DNA of 64,000 bases from positions 186,001 to 250,000 of the forward strand of contig VZTI01001727.1 of NCBI GenBank assembly GCA_013397865.1, in the 5' to 3' direction. The translations under genes were made by a program, and so were the position numbers. Below are positions 28,401 to 38,938 of this stretch, piece by piece (positions within the stretch are counted from its first letter, which is position 1; every line of letters begins with the position of its first letter). The stretch is from Struthidea cinerea. Taxonomy: Eukaryota > Chordata > Aves > Passeriformes > Corcoracidae. A model generated the notes under the pieces. It did no database searches. It was not told the origin of the DNA and saw only the letters and a list, made by a program, of their open reading frames with translations.

Positions 28401-31400
28401 CACATGAGATGCTTTGTCCTTCCCCCAGTGTCACAGAGGTGTTTCTTGTTCTAATTATTCAAAATTCTGTTTTTGCAGGTTGGCTTCAACCCACTGAGAG
28501 TCCTGAGGAAACGCAATAAAGCTCTGAGGAAGATTAGGAAGATGCTGAAGAAAGGAGAGCTGCAAGTGACACCAGTATGTAAGGCAACCCCCCCGGGGGT
28601 GGGGAGGGAGTTAAGTGACCAAGGTCCCTGGCTTTACATGGCAGAGAAGGGCCTCATAGCCTCCCTTCTTAATTAGATACACGGTTCCCCAAGTTGCCAC
28701 TTCATGACATAAACACATTTAAAAAACAAGATTTTAAATGGCTCTCACAGTTAGAGACCTACAGATTTACCATGGGCAGAGCTTGTATGTGTCCACTGGA
28801 GCTTTGTTTGGCAACAAAAAGCAGGCTCAGATCCCATAGAGGTGAATATCATTCTGCATTAATGGTGGAATAAAGCTGGTTTTCTCCCAGCTCAAATCCT
28901 GCATGCCTTTTGTTGACTTGTTCCAAAATTACTGAATTAAAGTGTATCAGACAACTGACTTCAGGAAACAATAAAAAGCCATCATTAAGTGATTATAATG
29001 ATGATTAAATAATTTCCATACTTCTCCAGACAAGGGAGAGACAGAACTTTCCAGGTGGGTCCTGCTTCATCTCATGGGAAGATCAGTTTTGCATTGCCAC
29101 TACTCTTGCCCTAGTGTAGGAAGTACCACTACCCTGGCTGGGTTTTACAGAAGAGAACTAACTATGAAACTTTTATGTCAACACAGAAAGGCTTGATTTC
29201 CATGGCTAACCCTACATATGAGTCAGATGAAGAATTAGACAACAATGAGATAGAGGAGCTGGACCAGCCCACCATCATGACAGACTTGCCCATTCGGATC
29301 AACTGGAGCCTTGACCTCCCCCCTGGCATCACTGTGCCCCAGGTCAACATCCACAGCATCATTCTGGATTTCTCATCAGTGTCCTTCCTTGATTTTTCTG
29401 CCATGACAGTCCTCCGAAAGGTAATCACAATTCACAAGGCAAACAGTGATCATATGAAAGAAAAACTTAGAGATGCAGTTACACTTGAGGGATACACATG
29501 AGGGAAGGAATGGTGGACAGGAGTGGGCCCATCTGAACCTCATGAAGTTTAACAAGGCCAAGTGCAAGGTGCTGCACGTGGATCAGGGCAAACCCCAGTA
29601 TCAATACAGGCTGGGGAATAAATGGATTGAGAGCAGTTCTGCAGAGGAGGAGACAGGGATACTGGTGGATGAAAAATTGGACATGACCCGGCAATGTGCA
29701 CTCACAGGCCAGAAAGCCAGTCACATCCTGGGCTGCATAAAAAGACGTGTGACCAGCAGGTCAAGAGAGGTAATTCTTCCCCACTCTCATGAGAGATTCT
29801 ACTGCACTCTCATGAGACCTTGCCCAGGGTACTGTGTCCAGCTGTGGGGTCCCCAGCACAGTAAAGACATGGATATCTTAGAACAGGTCCAGATGAGACC
29901 CATGGAAAGGATCAGAGGGCTGGAGCATCTCTCCTATGAGGAAAGGCTGAGAGAATTGGAGTTGTTCAGCCTAAAAAAGAGAAGGCTATGAGGAGATCTC
30001 CATATGGCCTTTCCATACTTAAAGGGAACTTATAAAAGGGCATGGAGAGGGACTTCTTACAGGGATATACAGTGACAGGACAAGAGGCAGTGGCATTAAA
30101 CTGAAGGAGGGCAGGTCTAAATTGGAAGAAATCTTTTGCTGTGAGGATGGTGAAATACTGGTTGCCCAGAGAAGCTGTGGATGCTCCATGCCTGAAACTG
30201 TTCAATGGTGAGTGGGATGACACTCTGAGCAACCTGCTCCAGTGTAAAGTGTCCCTGTCCGTGGCAGGGTTTGGAACAAGATGATCTCTCAGGTCTCTTC
30301 CAACCAAAATAAGATTCTATTCTGTGTTTCTAGTCTGCTTCTTAAAGGCATTGCTGTATGGACTGGAAGGCCAGTGGCAAACTTTGAGTTTAGGTGAATT
30401 TGAATGGACATTTTCTATAGAAAATGTTTAGGAAATGGTTTAAATAATCAATATAAATTGTCTCGGAAATAAAGTGTTGGCTGTGGTACCCTTTCTTCAC
30501 CTGGTAAGATTTTGGGAAGCTTTACAGAAATGTAGATATGAAATATGGCTTTAAACACCCAGCTGGAGTTGGAACATTGGAGTTCCATTTCTGCTCCTGC
30601 TCTTGCTTCCTCAGATGACCTTGAACAAAGCAAAAGGCACAACATTTTCAAACAGTAGCAGCTACAGTTAACTGTCTAGAGACACAGAGGGTGTGTAAAT
30701 CTATTTCCATAGGAACTAAAGACCCACTGTAACAGTGGAAACCATGGTTCTGCTCAAGTTCCCAGTTACAAAAATCTCCCCAGAAGATTGTGAAGTAGTT
30801 TTTTTTAGTTTCATCATGTGCCATGTAGATACAATAAAGCCATACAACTTATGAAATATCACCTAGTTCTCTGTGAGCTTAACATTTTCAATTCTGCCCC
30901 TTTTCAAAAGGCTTGGCCATCCCTGTCTGCAGCCATGTGAAGAGACTGTCCTGCCTCTATGTGCAATAGAGTGTGAGTCTAGAGCCACTTACCATCATAG
31001 ATCTTAAATATCTTAGAGCGATTGGTGTACTGGCTGTGGCTAATCACTATAATGGTAATCAGCAAACCCAGCAGTATCTAAATGGGGCCTCCTTCTGGTT
31101 TAACAGACTTTGAAAGAATTTGTCCGGCTCGACATTGACATTTACATTACTGGGGCACATGGTGAGTACTTGCCTTTGTGTTGGCACCTCCACAGATGCC
31201 TTATCCCCTTGCCTCCCCTGTTGATCATTGAGTATGGCTGTGGAGGATCACCCAGTTTTACCTTTGAGTCTTGGATAGCAAAGAGGTCCTGCTGAGTGGA
31301 AGTGTTGTCCCTCCCATGCTGTCCCCAAAAGGCTGGGACCGTGTGTGATGGCTCCTTGTACCTATGGCCACCGCCGTGCTGTACAGCTCTGGGCTGCAGG

Positions 31401-33295
31401 ACCCGCTATCATACACCCTGGGCATTAAATAAGAAAAGGGGCTCAAATTCCCTCCTGCCTGGCACAGAGTAGGGAACTACTGATGGGCATTTATGTTCCA
31501 TCCTCTTGACATCTGCAACGAGGAAGCCATCTGCTCTAATAAATAAAAGAGTGCATTATACCAGCAACTCCCATGTTCACTCAGTGGGCATGCTCAGGAT
31601 ACACAATTTCTTCCTTAAGGCGTGCAGGTCTCTTTGTGCTTTGATTTTGTTCCCCCACAGAGGGCCTTCTGGACAAACTGGAGAGAAGTGCATTTTTCGA
31701 TGAAGAGATTAAGCCATCCATGTTTTTCCTCACCATTCATGATGCAGTTTTACACATTTTGCTGAAGAAGGATGCAGCCAGCTCCCCCAAATTAAAGCTT
31801 TCTGAGGTAACGCTACAGTCTTCATCTTTCATTACTGCCTTACCAGTATTGCCACACTCCCAAAATGCCCTGCACAGCCATAGCTGTGTGTGCTACACTG
31901 TCTCTATTTTCAAAAAAGATAGTCCTTAAAACTCAGCTGGTCTCCAGTCAAACTGAAGAGCAAGAGTGGCCCCTGGTTCAGGTGTGTGGAAAACTAGTGA
32001 AAGGAGTGAATAATTCCTACTGGCAGCTGGCCTGGCTGTGGACTTCATCTGAAGTCATCTCCTTGGGAAGAACACAGTGTGGGTGAAATCCCAGCCCCTC
32101 CACCAGCAGTCCTCTGTGGTCACCCATCTGGCAGAGGCTGCTCCATTCGCTGCAGTGGCTCTTGAAAGGCAGACTTTATGCTGCTTGCATGTAGGCTTTC
32201 CAGCCCTGTCCACCCTCAAAATGAGTGCTAAAGCAGCGTGGATAAATTAGTACTGCCAGATTTGGTGATGGCCTTTCTGGGAGTGTTCTTAAATCAAGAG
32301 CAAGAAAGGATCCTGCATACAATAAATGTGTTTAAAGGTACAAGACCCAGAATGCTGCTCACATGGAAACTGTCTAATTCCGCTTAGCTAAATTGGTCCA
32401 GTTCTTCTGCACTGACCCGGAGATGTGGTGGGGGTCATAAAAGGCTGACAAGTGAGAGCTTCCTTCCTTCTATGTCAACTTCCCAGGCATGTTCCAGAGA
32501 TTTAAAAAGCAAAACCTTCTTTAATGTGAAAAAGGAGAAACAGAAAAAGAGAAGTAATCCATTTCCTAACCCCCAACTTGTTGTGCTCCTTGCAGGAGAA
32601 GGGTAGAAGCAGTGAATACGTCATCATCCCCAGGAACAGACTGCGCAGCTGGGAGTGCACAGTAAGGCTCTGGCTATGGCCCTCCAGCCCTAGAAAATGC
32701 AGCCCAAAAAGCTGCTCATGGGAATGCCTAGGGCAGATAACAAAAGCATTTTCATCCCTGAGCTCTTGTGTCAGCCCAGGGCAGAAAGCCTCCAGACAGC
32801 TTATTGATGGGATTTGACTTAAGGCAAAGCCTTACGGGAGTAAGAGGGGTGGGGCTTGGCTCATGAGCGTCGTGGTGTGCACCGAGCAGAGGGAAGGCAG
32901 GCAAAGGCGGCCTTGCCAGGCTGCCTCATCCGGTATCCTCGCCCATCCACCACAGCTCCTCCATGATAAAGTCACTGGTAGAATGCCCCTGTGGCGGAGA
33001 AGTCAACATTAGTCCAGTTTATCCAAATGTCTCAGGCAGAAGGGGAGTCTGGAGACAGAGATAAGAAAGGGACACATGCAGCCTTTCACAACAGACTTAG
33101 AGAGTAGGGTGGTATCCAGCACAGGGCAACCCGTTAAGGAGAAAATGTCAGACTCCAGTCTTCCCACCCAAATGCTTTAGAGGATCAAATACTTACACAT
33201 CATTTACCAGATGACACCTACCCTTACTGTTCCTTACAGAATGTGGATTTTTTTTTTTTTATTTCTTACAGATTCCACCAGAAACAAAATTTTAG
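19492..33295 (+). CDS. SLC26A3: SLC26A3 chloride/bicarbonate exchanger (DRA), complete, 20 coding exons
   Basis: Apical Cl-/HCO3- exchanger of gut epithelium. Coding exons: 19492-19622, 20409-20548, 20661-20771, 20864-21021, 21779-21943, 22655-22807, 23553-23635, 24441-24588, 24720-24833, 24946-25023, 25449-25544, 26454-26560, 26816-26885, 26974-27066, 28479-28574, 29187-29420, 31107-31161, 31661-31806, 32596-32661, 33272-33295. All are GT-AG and in phase, giving 755 residues (human 764). The start MVEPVGNHYV has a G at -3 and +4 and an in-frame upstream stop. Visible features: the sulfate-transporter signature PPSYGLYAAFFP...GTSRH around residues 100-124; N-glycosylation sequons at N154 and N157 in an external loop; the anion-site motif TALSRS with S388-R389 (equivalent to prestin S398-R399); and a C-terminal STAS domain from about residue 518, with its acidic variable loop in exon 17 and FFLTIHDAVLH in exon 19. 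The protein ends in ETKF, the PDZ ligand known for human DRA. It is called SLC26A3, not SLC26A4, from the N-terminus, the ETKF end and the gene order. Intron 2 and intron 17 carry CR1 copies. Confidence 0.97.
19865..20211 (+). mobile_element. CR1 LINE 3' fragment in SLC26A3 intron 2
   Basis: About 350 bases match the CR1 3' region in order: 'cagtacttaaaggggtctta', 'ggttttaaactaaaagaggg', 'ggatataaggaagaaatttt', 'caggttgcccagagaggtgg', 'ttggattagatggcc', then 'cctttccaac' and an 'attctataattctgtg' tail. It is 5'-truncated, as is usual for CR1. It sits in sense orientation between coding exons 1 and 2 and is not coding. Confidence 0.9.
20212..20330 (-). mobile_element. CR1 fragment, antisense, abutting the sense copy
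   Basis: Immediately after the sense CR1 tail, 'gggttggaaagaacctctga' followed by 'caggttgatcagggccatgt' reads as the reverse complement of a CR1 3' end. Two truncated copies therefore lie tail to tail. The right boundary is uncertain because the copy is diverged. Confidence 0.55.
27328..27394. repeat. 34-bp tandem duplication, two near-identical copies
   Basis: A 33-base segment containing GAAAGTAGTGCAAACATAG occurs at 27328-27360 and again at 27362-27394 without a mismatch. It lies in SLC26A3 intron 15 directly before a TTTTA microsatellite. The perfect identity suggests a recent duplication or an assembly artefact. Confidence 0.9.
27400..27435. repeat. (TTTTA)n pentanucleotide microsatellite
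   Basis: Seven perfect TTTTA units in SLC26A3 intron 15; likely polymorphic in length. Confidence 0.95.
29490..30330 (+). mobile_element. CR1 LINE fragment with reverse-transcriptase C-terminal coding remnant, SLC26A3 intron 17
   Basis: About 840 bases in sense orientation. The first part still reads through roughly 170 codons with the end of CR1 ORF2 visible (LMKFNKAKCKVLHVD..., then GLEHLSYEERLRELELFSL). It then runs into the untranslated 3' end, with 'gttgcccagagaagctgtgg' and 'ggtctcttccaaccaaaata' before a decayed 'attctattctgtg' tail. The 5' part, endonuclease and catalytic RT core are missing, so it is a dead copy. It starts only about 70 bases after the exon 17 donor. The open frame is a retroelement remnant, not a host gene. 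Confidence 0.92.
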
Positions 33296-33720
33296 ACAAC
33301 TTTCTAAGTATAATATCCTCCAGCAACACATCACAGAATATGAATGTGGACGCTGTGATAAGCATGGAGACAGAAGGATACTTTTAAATATCTTAAGAAG
33401 GATTTACTACATATGGTTATGTTCCAGGTTTTGGAATGGGCTTGTTAGTCTTTATGTGTCTCTGTATATATAAATGTATTTATGTATATAAGGAGGCTAA
33501 AATCACACAGATTTTCTTATTTCATACCACAGTTTGTAGACAACCTGTACAGTTACTGGAGAATCTATAAATATTTGAAATCTTGTATTGTACAACACAG
33601 AATAATAGTTAGGACTGATATTTTATCTTCAGAATGTATATAACTTGTATAAAGTTTTCTTGGTGGTTTGTAAGATATTTAGTAGACTGAGTTATTAAAC
33701 TTGCTCTCAGTTTACTACCA
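33296..33720 (+). other. SLC26A3: SLC26A3 3' UTR with candidate poly(A) signal
   Basis: AT-rich sequence after the TAG at 33293-33295. The only good hexamer nearby is ATTAAA at 33694-33699, the common variant of AATAAA, which would give a 3' UTR of about 420 bases. No AATAAA occurs between the stop codon and this point. The exact cleavage site is not defined. Confidence 0.5.
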
Positions 33721-34529
33721 CAAGCATGAGCAGAGTGCACCTAGTGACTAATGTATCTAATTACGAAGATTGTTCAGGAAAGACACAGGATTTTCAGATC
33801 AAAACATGATTCATTGATTTGGATTGGGCTTGTGTAAAATGCACAAGGGAGGACTCATTTATAGTGAACCATTGTATGTATATATATACATATATAGTGA
33901 ACTGCCACGGTTTCAGTGACTCTGTATGGCTGCATTTGTCCAAGCACCACCAGGGTAGCTCATGGTCAGTGAGACCCAGCCTGTAGACAGATGTGGCCCC
34001 AGAAGTCGGCCTGAGGAGCCATGGGTGTGGATCTGCCAGGTGGGCAGGCTGAATTGCCTGGATCTATGGGCAGATGGGCAGAGGGCTTCAGCTGAAAGAG
34101 TCTACTCTGATACCCTGCACAGCCCAGTCTGCACAACTGCCATCAGTTAACCCTTGCTGGAAGTCTAAGGCTTGAAGATGAGCTGTGTCACAGCTTTCAG
34201 GGGAAAACACCCAACACCCAAAGTGACAGAGCTTTTAATTTCACATAACAAGTGCTAGAGGTATAAAAATCTTCAGCCTAGAGGAAAATGGAACCATTCC
34301 TGGAGTCTGAAAGAAACAGCACTCTGAAAACACAAGAGGTTTTAATTTTCAAAGCCTGGTTTTGACTTTCAGTCAAGCTGGGGTGACCAGAAATGTGCAT
34401 TTGAAGTGAAGAAGGGCTGAAGGTAAGGAGAAAGTATTCTGTGCAAACCAGAACTACAATTTTTATCTTCAGAGTATGCAGGTATTAAAAACAAAATCTG
34501 TTAAATATTTTTATCTTTTTTTCTTTTTT

Positions 34530-34620
34530 TTTAATCTGGAGTTATCTGATGAACTCTGCTAATGAAACCAAGCTGGAAGTCAGTATTAAAAGTGAGGAGA
34601 TTTTGAATATAGAAAGAATT
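34530..34620 (+). mobile_element. Possible internal CR1 fragment
   Basis: The segment 'aatgaaaccaagctggaag' within 'ctgatgaactctgctaatg...' resembles the CR1 ORF2 region coding for a DDTKL-type motif, with further loosely similar codons. The 350 bases separating it from the clear CR1 copy at 34981 do not align with CR1 by eye, so it may be a separate or rearranged piece. Confidence 0.35.
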
Positions 34621-34980
34621 AGGTGAGCTTGAAGACAGAAATAGACAAGTTCAGCTTTCAGGAAACACTCATGCATTTGCAGATGAATAACAGGCTGTGA
34701 TTCTGTGGTGGGTGATGATGTGCCTGACCTGGCATGGGAGACGTGGCCCTTGGTGGCATCACAGAGATGCTGCTTCCTGCAGACACCAGACGGATGGTGA
34801 GCAGCTGTACCAACCCACTGCTCTTTTGAGTGTGCCACAGCAGATGCACTGTCAAGTACGTGTCATGTGCCAGATAATCAGCACAGCAGTACCTGAAGAC
34901 AGGTACAGTTAGGACACTGCCAAATAGCCCTTCTAATGCAGTCTTCCAAAAAACATAACACAACCGATCTTTCCAGAACA

Positions 34981-35487
34981 AGGAACTTATTTGGTCACCA
35001 CAATATAAGAAAGATGTTAAACTATTAGAGAGCATCCAAAGGAGCACAATGAAGATGGTGAAGGGACTTGAGGAGAAGCCGTTTGAGGAGCGGCGGAGGT
35101 CACTTGGTCTGTTCAGCCTGGAGGAGACTGAGGGGAGACCTCCTTGCAGTTACAACTTCCTCGTGAGGGGAAGAGCAGGGGCAGGGGCTGATCTCTTCTC
35201 TGTGGTGACCAGTGACAGGACCCGAGGGAATGGCCTGAAGTTGTGTCAGGGGAGGGTTAGGTTGGATATTAGAAAAAGGTTTTTCCCCCAGAGGGTGGCT
35301 GGGCACTGGAACAGCTCCCCAGGGCAGCGGTCACAGCACCAGCCTGACAGAGTTCAAGAAGTGTCTGGACAATGCTCTCAGGCACATGGGGTGACTTTCA
35401 GGGATGGTGCTGTGCAGGGCCAGGAGTTGGACTTGATGATCCTGGTGGGTCTCTTCCAACTCAGCATATTCTGTGATTCTGTGATAC
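34981..35487 (+). mobile_element. CR1 LINE 3' fragment, relatively well preserved
   Basis: The 5' edge reads W-S-P-Q-Y-K-K-D-V-K-L-L-E-S-I-Q, the end of the CR1 reverse transcriptase, then 'gaggagcggcggaggtcact' and 'ctgttcagcctggaggagac'. It continues through 'gtgaccagtgacaggaccc' and 'ttggatattagaaaaaggtt' to the classic end 'ggtctcttccaactcagcat' and 'attctgtgattctgtga'. The match along its length looks better than for the other CR1 copies in the window, suggesting a younger insertion. An open frame of 166 codons across it (35049-35549) is a by-product. Confidence 0.93.
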
Positions 35488-35996
35488 TAATGCTACTGTG
35501 CAATGCACAGGGGAAATTTCACTCTAAACACTCTGAACTTCAGGACTGAGCTCTCCAGTTCAAGAAGGATGAAATCAAATGTTAATGAAGAAAATTGGTA
35601 TGAGGATCTTTGTAAAATGGAGAGCCTGTATCTAAGGGCTGGCAAAAAGAGAAATAGATATAGGGACTTAACCTAGGAGAGAGGAAAAGTTATGCAAGAT
35701 AAAAAAATAATATTGTCCTGTAAGGGGCAAAAAAATGAACTGGCCAAACTTAAACATGAACAAGGTATTAGAAGATGGTTCCTCATTTTTACAATGGTGA
35801 GATCCTTTCCAGCTAGAACAAGAGGAGCAAAAAACTAAACTACTTTTAGGATGAGACTTGAACATGTTTATGAAAATCATTATACCACATCATACGAGTG
35901 TCATCTGAACTGTCTAACTCAAACTGTTCTTTTCAGTCCTGTGCTCATATGCACCTATACAGACCCAGCCAAACATCCCTATCAAAAGCAATATAT

Positions 35997-36035
35997 GAAG
36001 TGCAGTATGTGGTGGTATACCACATACTACACTTC
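35997..36035. repeat. Stem-loop: 17-bp inverted repeat with 5-base loop
   Basis: Arm 35997-36013 (gaagtgcagtatgtggt) pairs with 36019-36035 (accacatactacacttc) with a single C/A mismatch. A nested perfect 12-base palindrome GTGGTATACCAC is at the centre. It is not part of any recognised repeat family. Confidence 0.9.
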
Positions 36036-38938
36036 AAAACCATATGGGATTTGTTGACAGGCTTCAGGTTAATAAAAAATATTCTTTTCTAAATTGCACG
36101 TCTCAGAACAATTCATTTTGATACTAATGACTCTTCTGACACAGCACAGTGCCACAGAGAATAAATCCCCCTTCCAAAACTATTCACCATTTCTTAAATG
36201 GACATGGTACATAGACAGCCTTGGCCAGAGAGCTTGGCACTCCCATGCCACATGTCCCTACCAGCTACTTGCCGTGCTCCTAAATCACCCTACTCCTTAT
36301 TTTTCAGTGTTGACACCAGCAGCATTGTATTTCTGAAGCCTTATGAGATATTCCCTCTAGGTACTGGTTATTTCTGCAACTCTCCGTTATTCCAGTATTA
36401 ACATTTTTCTGGGCAGTTTACTCTCATGCAGATTATAACACAAACATCTTCTTGTGCGATACTGTGGTGATGCAGATTCACTGCTTTATTTTTGAGACAG
36501 GGACCTTCAGAAACCTGGCTATTTAGGTTTCTAAACATCCTGCATTGGGTGCTATTGCTACTCGGTTAGAGCACTATCATATATGGCTTTTTAGTATTTT
36601 ACTCAGGAATTAAGCAAAACGGCAAATTCCCGACCTGCTTTTTGGGGAGCTGACCGGTATCATGTTAATTCCTCACCACACATCCTGAGCCTATCTCTCT
36701 TCAGCACAGTGCAGATGCTTTGTAACTAAATAACAGACATTTTACAGCCAGCAAGAGGGATGGAAAATGGAGAAGCCATGGAGCCAGGGATGCTCAAGCC
36801 TACTCTCAAGCCTTGTTATCACTTTGTGGTGCAGTGTGCAATATAGAAACAAAAAAATTAGAAGTGTTTATTCAAGGTCTTAGGCCCAATGGAAAGAGGA
36901 TTGTAACATGCAAATCTGTATTTTTTTCAATTTCAAACTGAGCTCCTATAAAAGGAAGAAGTATCCTTAAGCACTTCTTTACTGAAATGCTACTCACAGT
37001 TCTCTATTCCTCACCCCCATGCTGAATGTGGAGAATTTATTTTCTCAGTCTTTATGCATCTGCTACCTTCTGCCTCCTAAGATGATGCCTGAAAGTTTGC
37101 CTGAGCCAGAAATGGCAAAGAACAAGTTGAGGAACAATCATCAGCACTTACATGATTTTATTCAGTGGAGGAAATAATTCACCATAAATTGTCTTGGAGG
37201 TGTGTTCAAGCATTGGTTTTCACAAATAAAACTGAAGAAAACTCTTGATGATTGACACATATTTACATCTATTTAGAGTTACTAATTTGTTTGTTTTTTT
37301 CAAGCAGTTTTTTCAAGAACTTCAAGCTGAAGTTCTTTTGTGAAACATTACTACATAAAAATGGAAACATTCCTGCCCACTTGCAGACATTACTCTTCCC
37401 ATTACCAGAAGTGTATTACAATGAGTCCTACTGGCACTCGAGAATCACTTGAATTGTATTATCAAAATTACTCACTAAAGTTTCATAATGACTGAGTTAA
37501 TTTACCAGCTTTCTGCTGCTATTCCACCCCACGTTTCTGGATGTATGCTGCATTTTTAAGTATTTTAATCTCTTACATTCATTAACTGAGTCTACAATGA
37601 AAATAAATTTTAAAAAAAGAAGAAAAAACAACAACAGATTAATGCCTCATACTTAAGAGAATAAGATCCCATTCAGAGTAGGAAAAGCTGAAGCTGGTGT
37701 CTTATGGCTAAGTCAAGATTAAAGGGAATTTAAACTTCATTATTTTCATTCACACTGCCCAAACAAATGCAGCCAGTTCAGTTTACAAACTGGTCAGCGT
37801 GGATCACTAGTGTGAGTATAATATATTTGAACACAGTGCAAAAGCTAACAATTGTGAAGGCACAATTACTGTATTAAGATGATTTATGAATTGCTAAGAA
37901 TTGCTTTTAACACCACAAAATAAATACAAAGGGAAATACAACTTGTATAATACTGATATTTACTTTAGAACTGTAATCAGGATGAAAATGAATCCAAACC
38001 TTGCACATTTTTCTGCTGCATTGGACTGTGTGTCGTATATATGAAGAGGAAAAGTTCAAATTTATTTCCCATACATTCAATATTCCATTGCAGCTCCAAT
38101 CCACTCTGCTCCTCCAGTTCCCCAGCCTTGACAGGACCTTCTGCTGTGAACCCGTGCCTTCTTCTGTCAGCAGCCCAGCAACGCACACAGAGAAACAAAT
38201 CAAAATCAGACAAGTTTTACAGAGCAGAAAACAGTTTAAGAGGAGAGAGGTGTGTTCAGACTTGATCCACAGGGAAAGCGTATCCTCAAATGAGTTTTTG
38301 AGAACACCTGACTTCCACCTAAGGGGAAGAGAGTTTTTCTCCCTTGCTATGTGTGCAAATTCTAAAGTGGAGTTAGGTAATAGTGGAGTTACTTCCACTT
38401 CAGTTTTTAACAGATTTTGACAGTCTGAGAGCAGGAAGTGAAAAGAAGTGGAAAATCCATCCAGTAAGGTTTTATAATTTTCTTGGATCAGATTTTAAAA
38501 AAATAATTCACATTTTTAATTTTTCTTTTATAAAAGGCATGAAAAATATCACTTATGACATGTAGGTAACCAGTCTTTATGTTAATAGCATTAAAAAAAC
38601 CCCACAGCAAACAGAAAGTGTAGTTCACACAATTGGTCCCCTGGTTATAAAGTATGCATAGCTGGAGGCAACCCTTTAAGCAAAGTCAGAGATGGTATCA
38701 AGGATAAAGTGTAAGGAGACAAACATCTAAAGCACAGATGTTTTCAGGCCATCTGCTGGTGTCCTTTCATTCATTCCATGGTGAACACAAACCATCATCA
38801 AACTCTTTTTCATCGCTTATGTGACATTGTCAGAGGAACCTACAATGGCTGACAAATTTAAATGTCAGAGTTCTCTTCAAAGCCTGAGATCTCCTTGGCA
38901 GTGCCTCGGGAAGGAGATCACCGCCACAGATAAGGATA

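Larger units (their letters stand above)
33720..38930. other. Intergenic region between SLC26A3 and CBLL1
   Basis: No exon is recognisable here. The stretch contains a palindrome flanked by short direct repeats (33860-33902), a CR1 copy (34981-35487), a stem-loop (35997-36035) and otherwise AT-rich unique sequence. SLC26A3 (+) and CBLL1 (-) converge on this region, so the distal 3' UTR of CBLL1 could reach its right part. Confidence 0.65.

Noticed and set aside
29473..29991. 172-codon open frame in SLC26A3 intron 17 as a possible host gene
   Set aside because: It is the C-terminal part of CR1 ORF2; a truncated retroelement remnant.
35049..35549. 166-codon open frame in the SLC26A3-CBLL1 intergenic region
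   Set aside because: It lies on a CR1 3' fragment and reads into its untranslated end; not a host gene.
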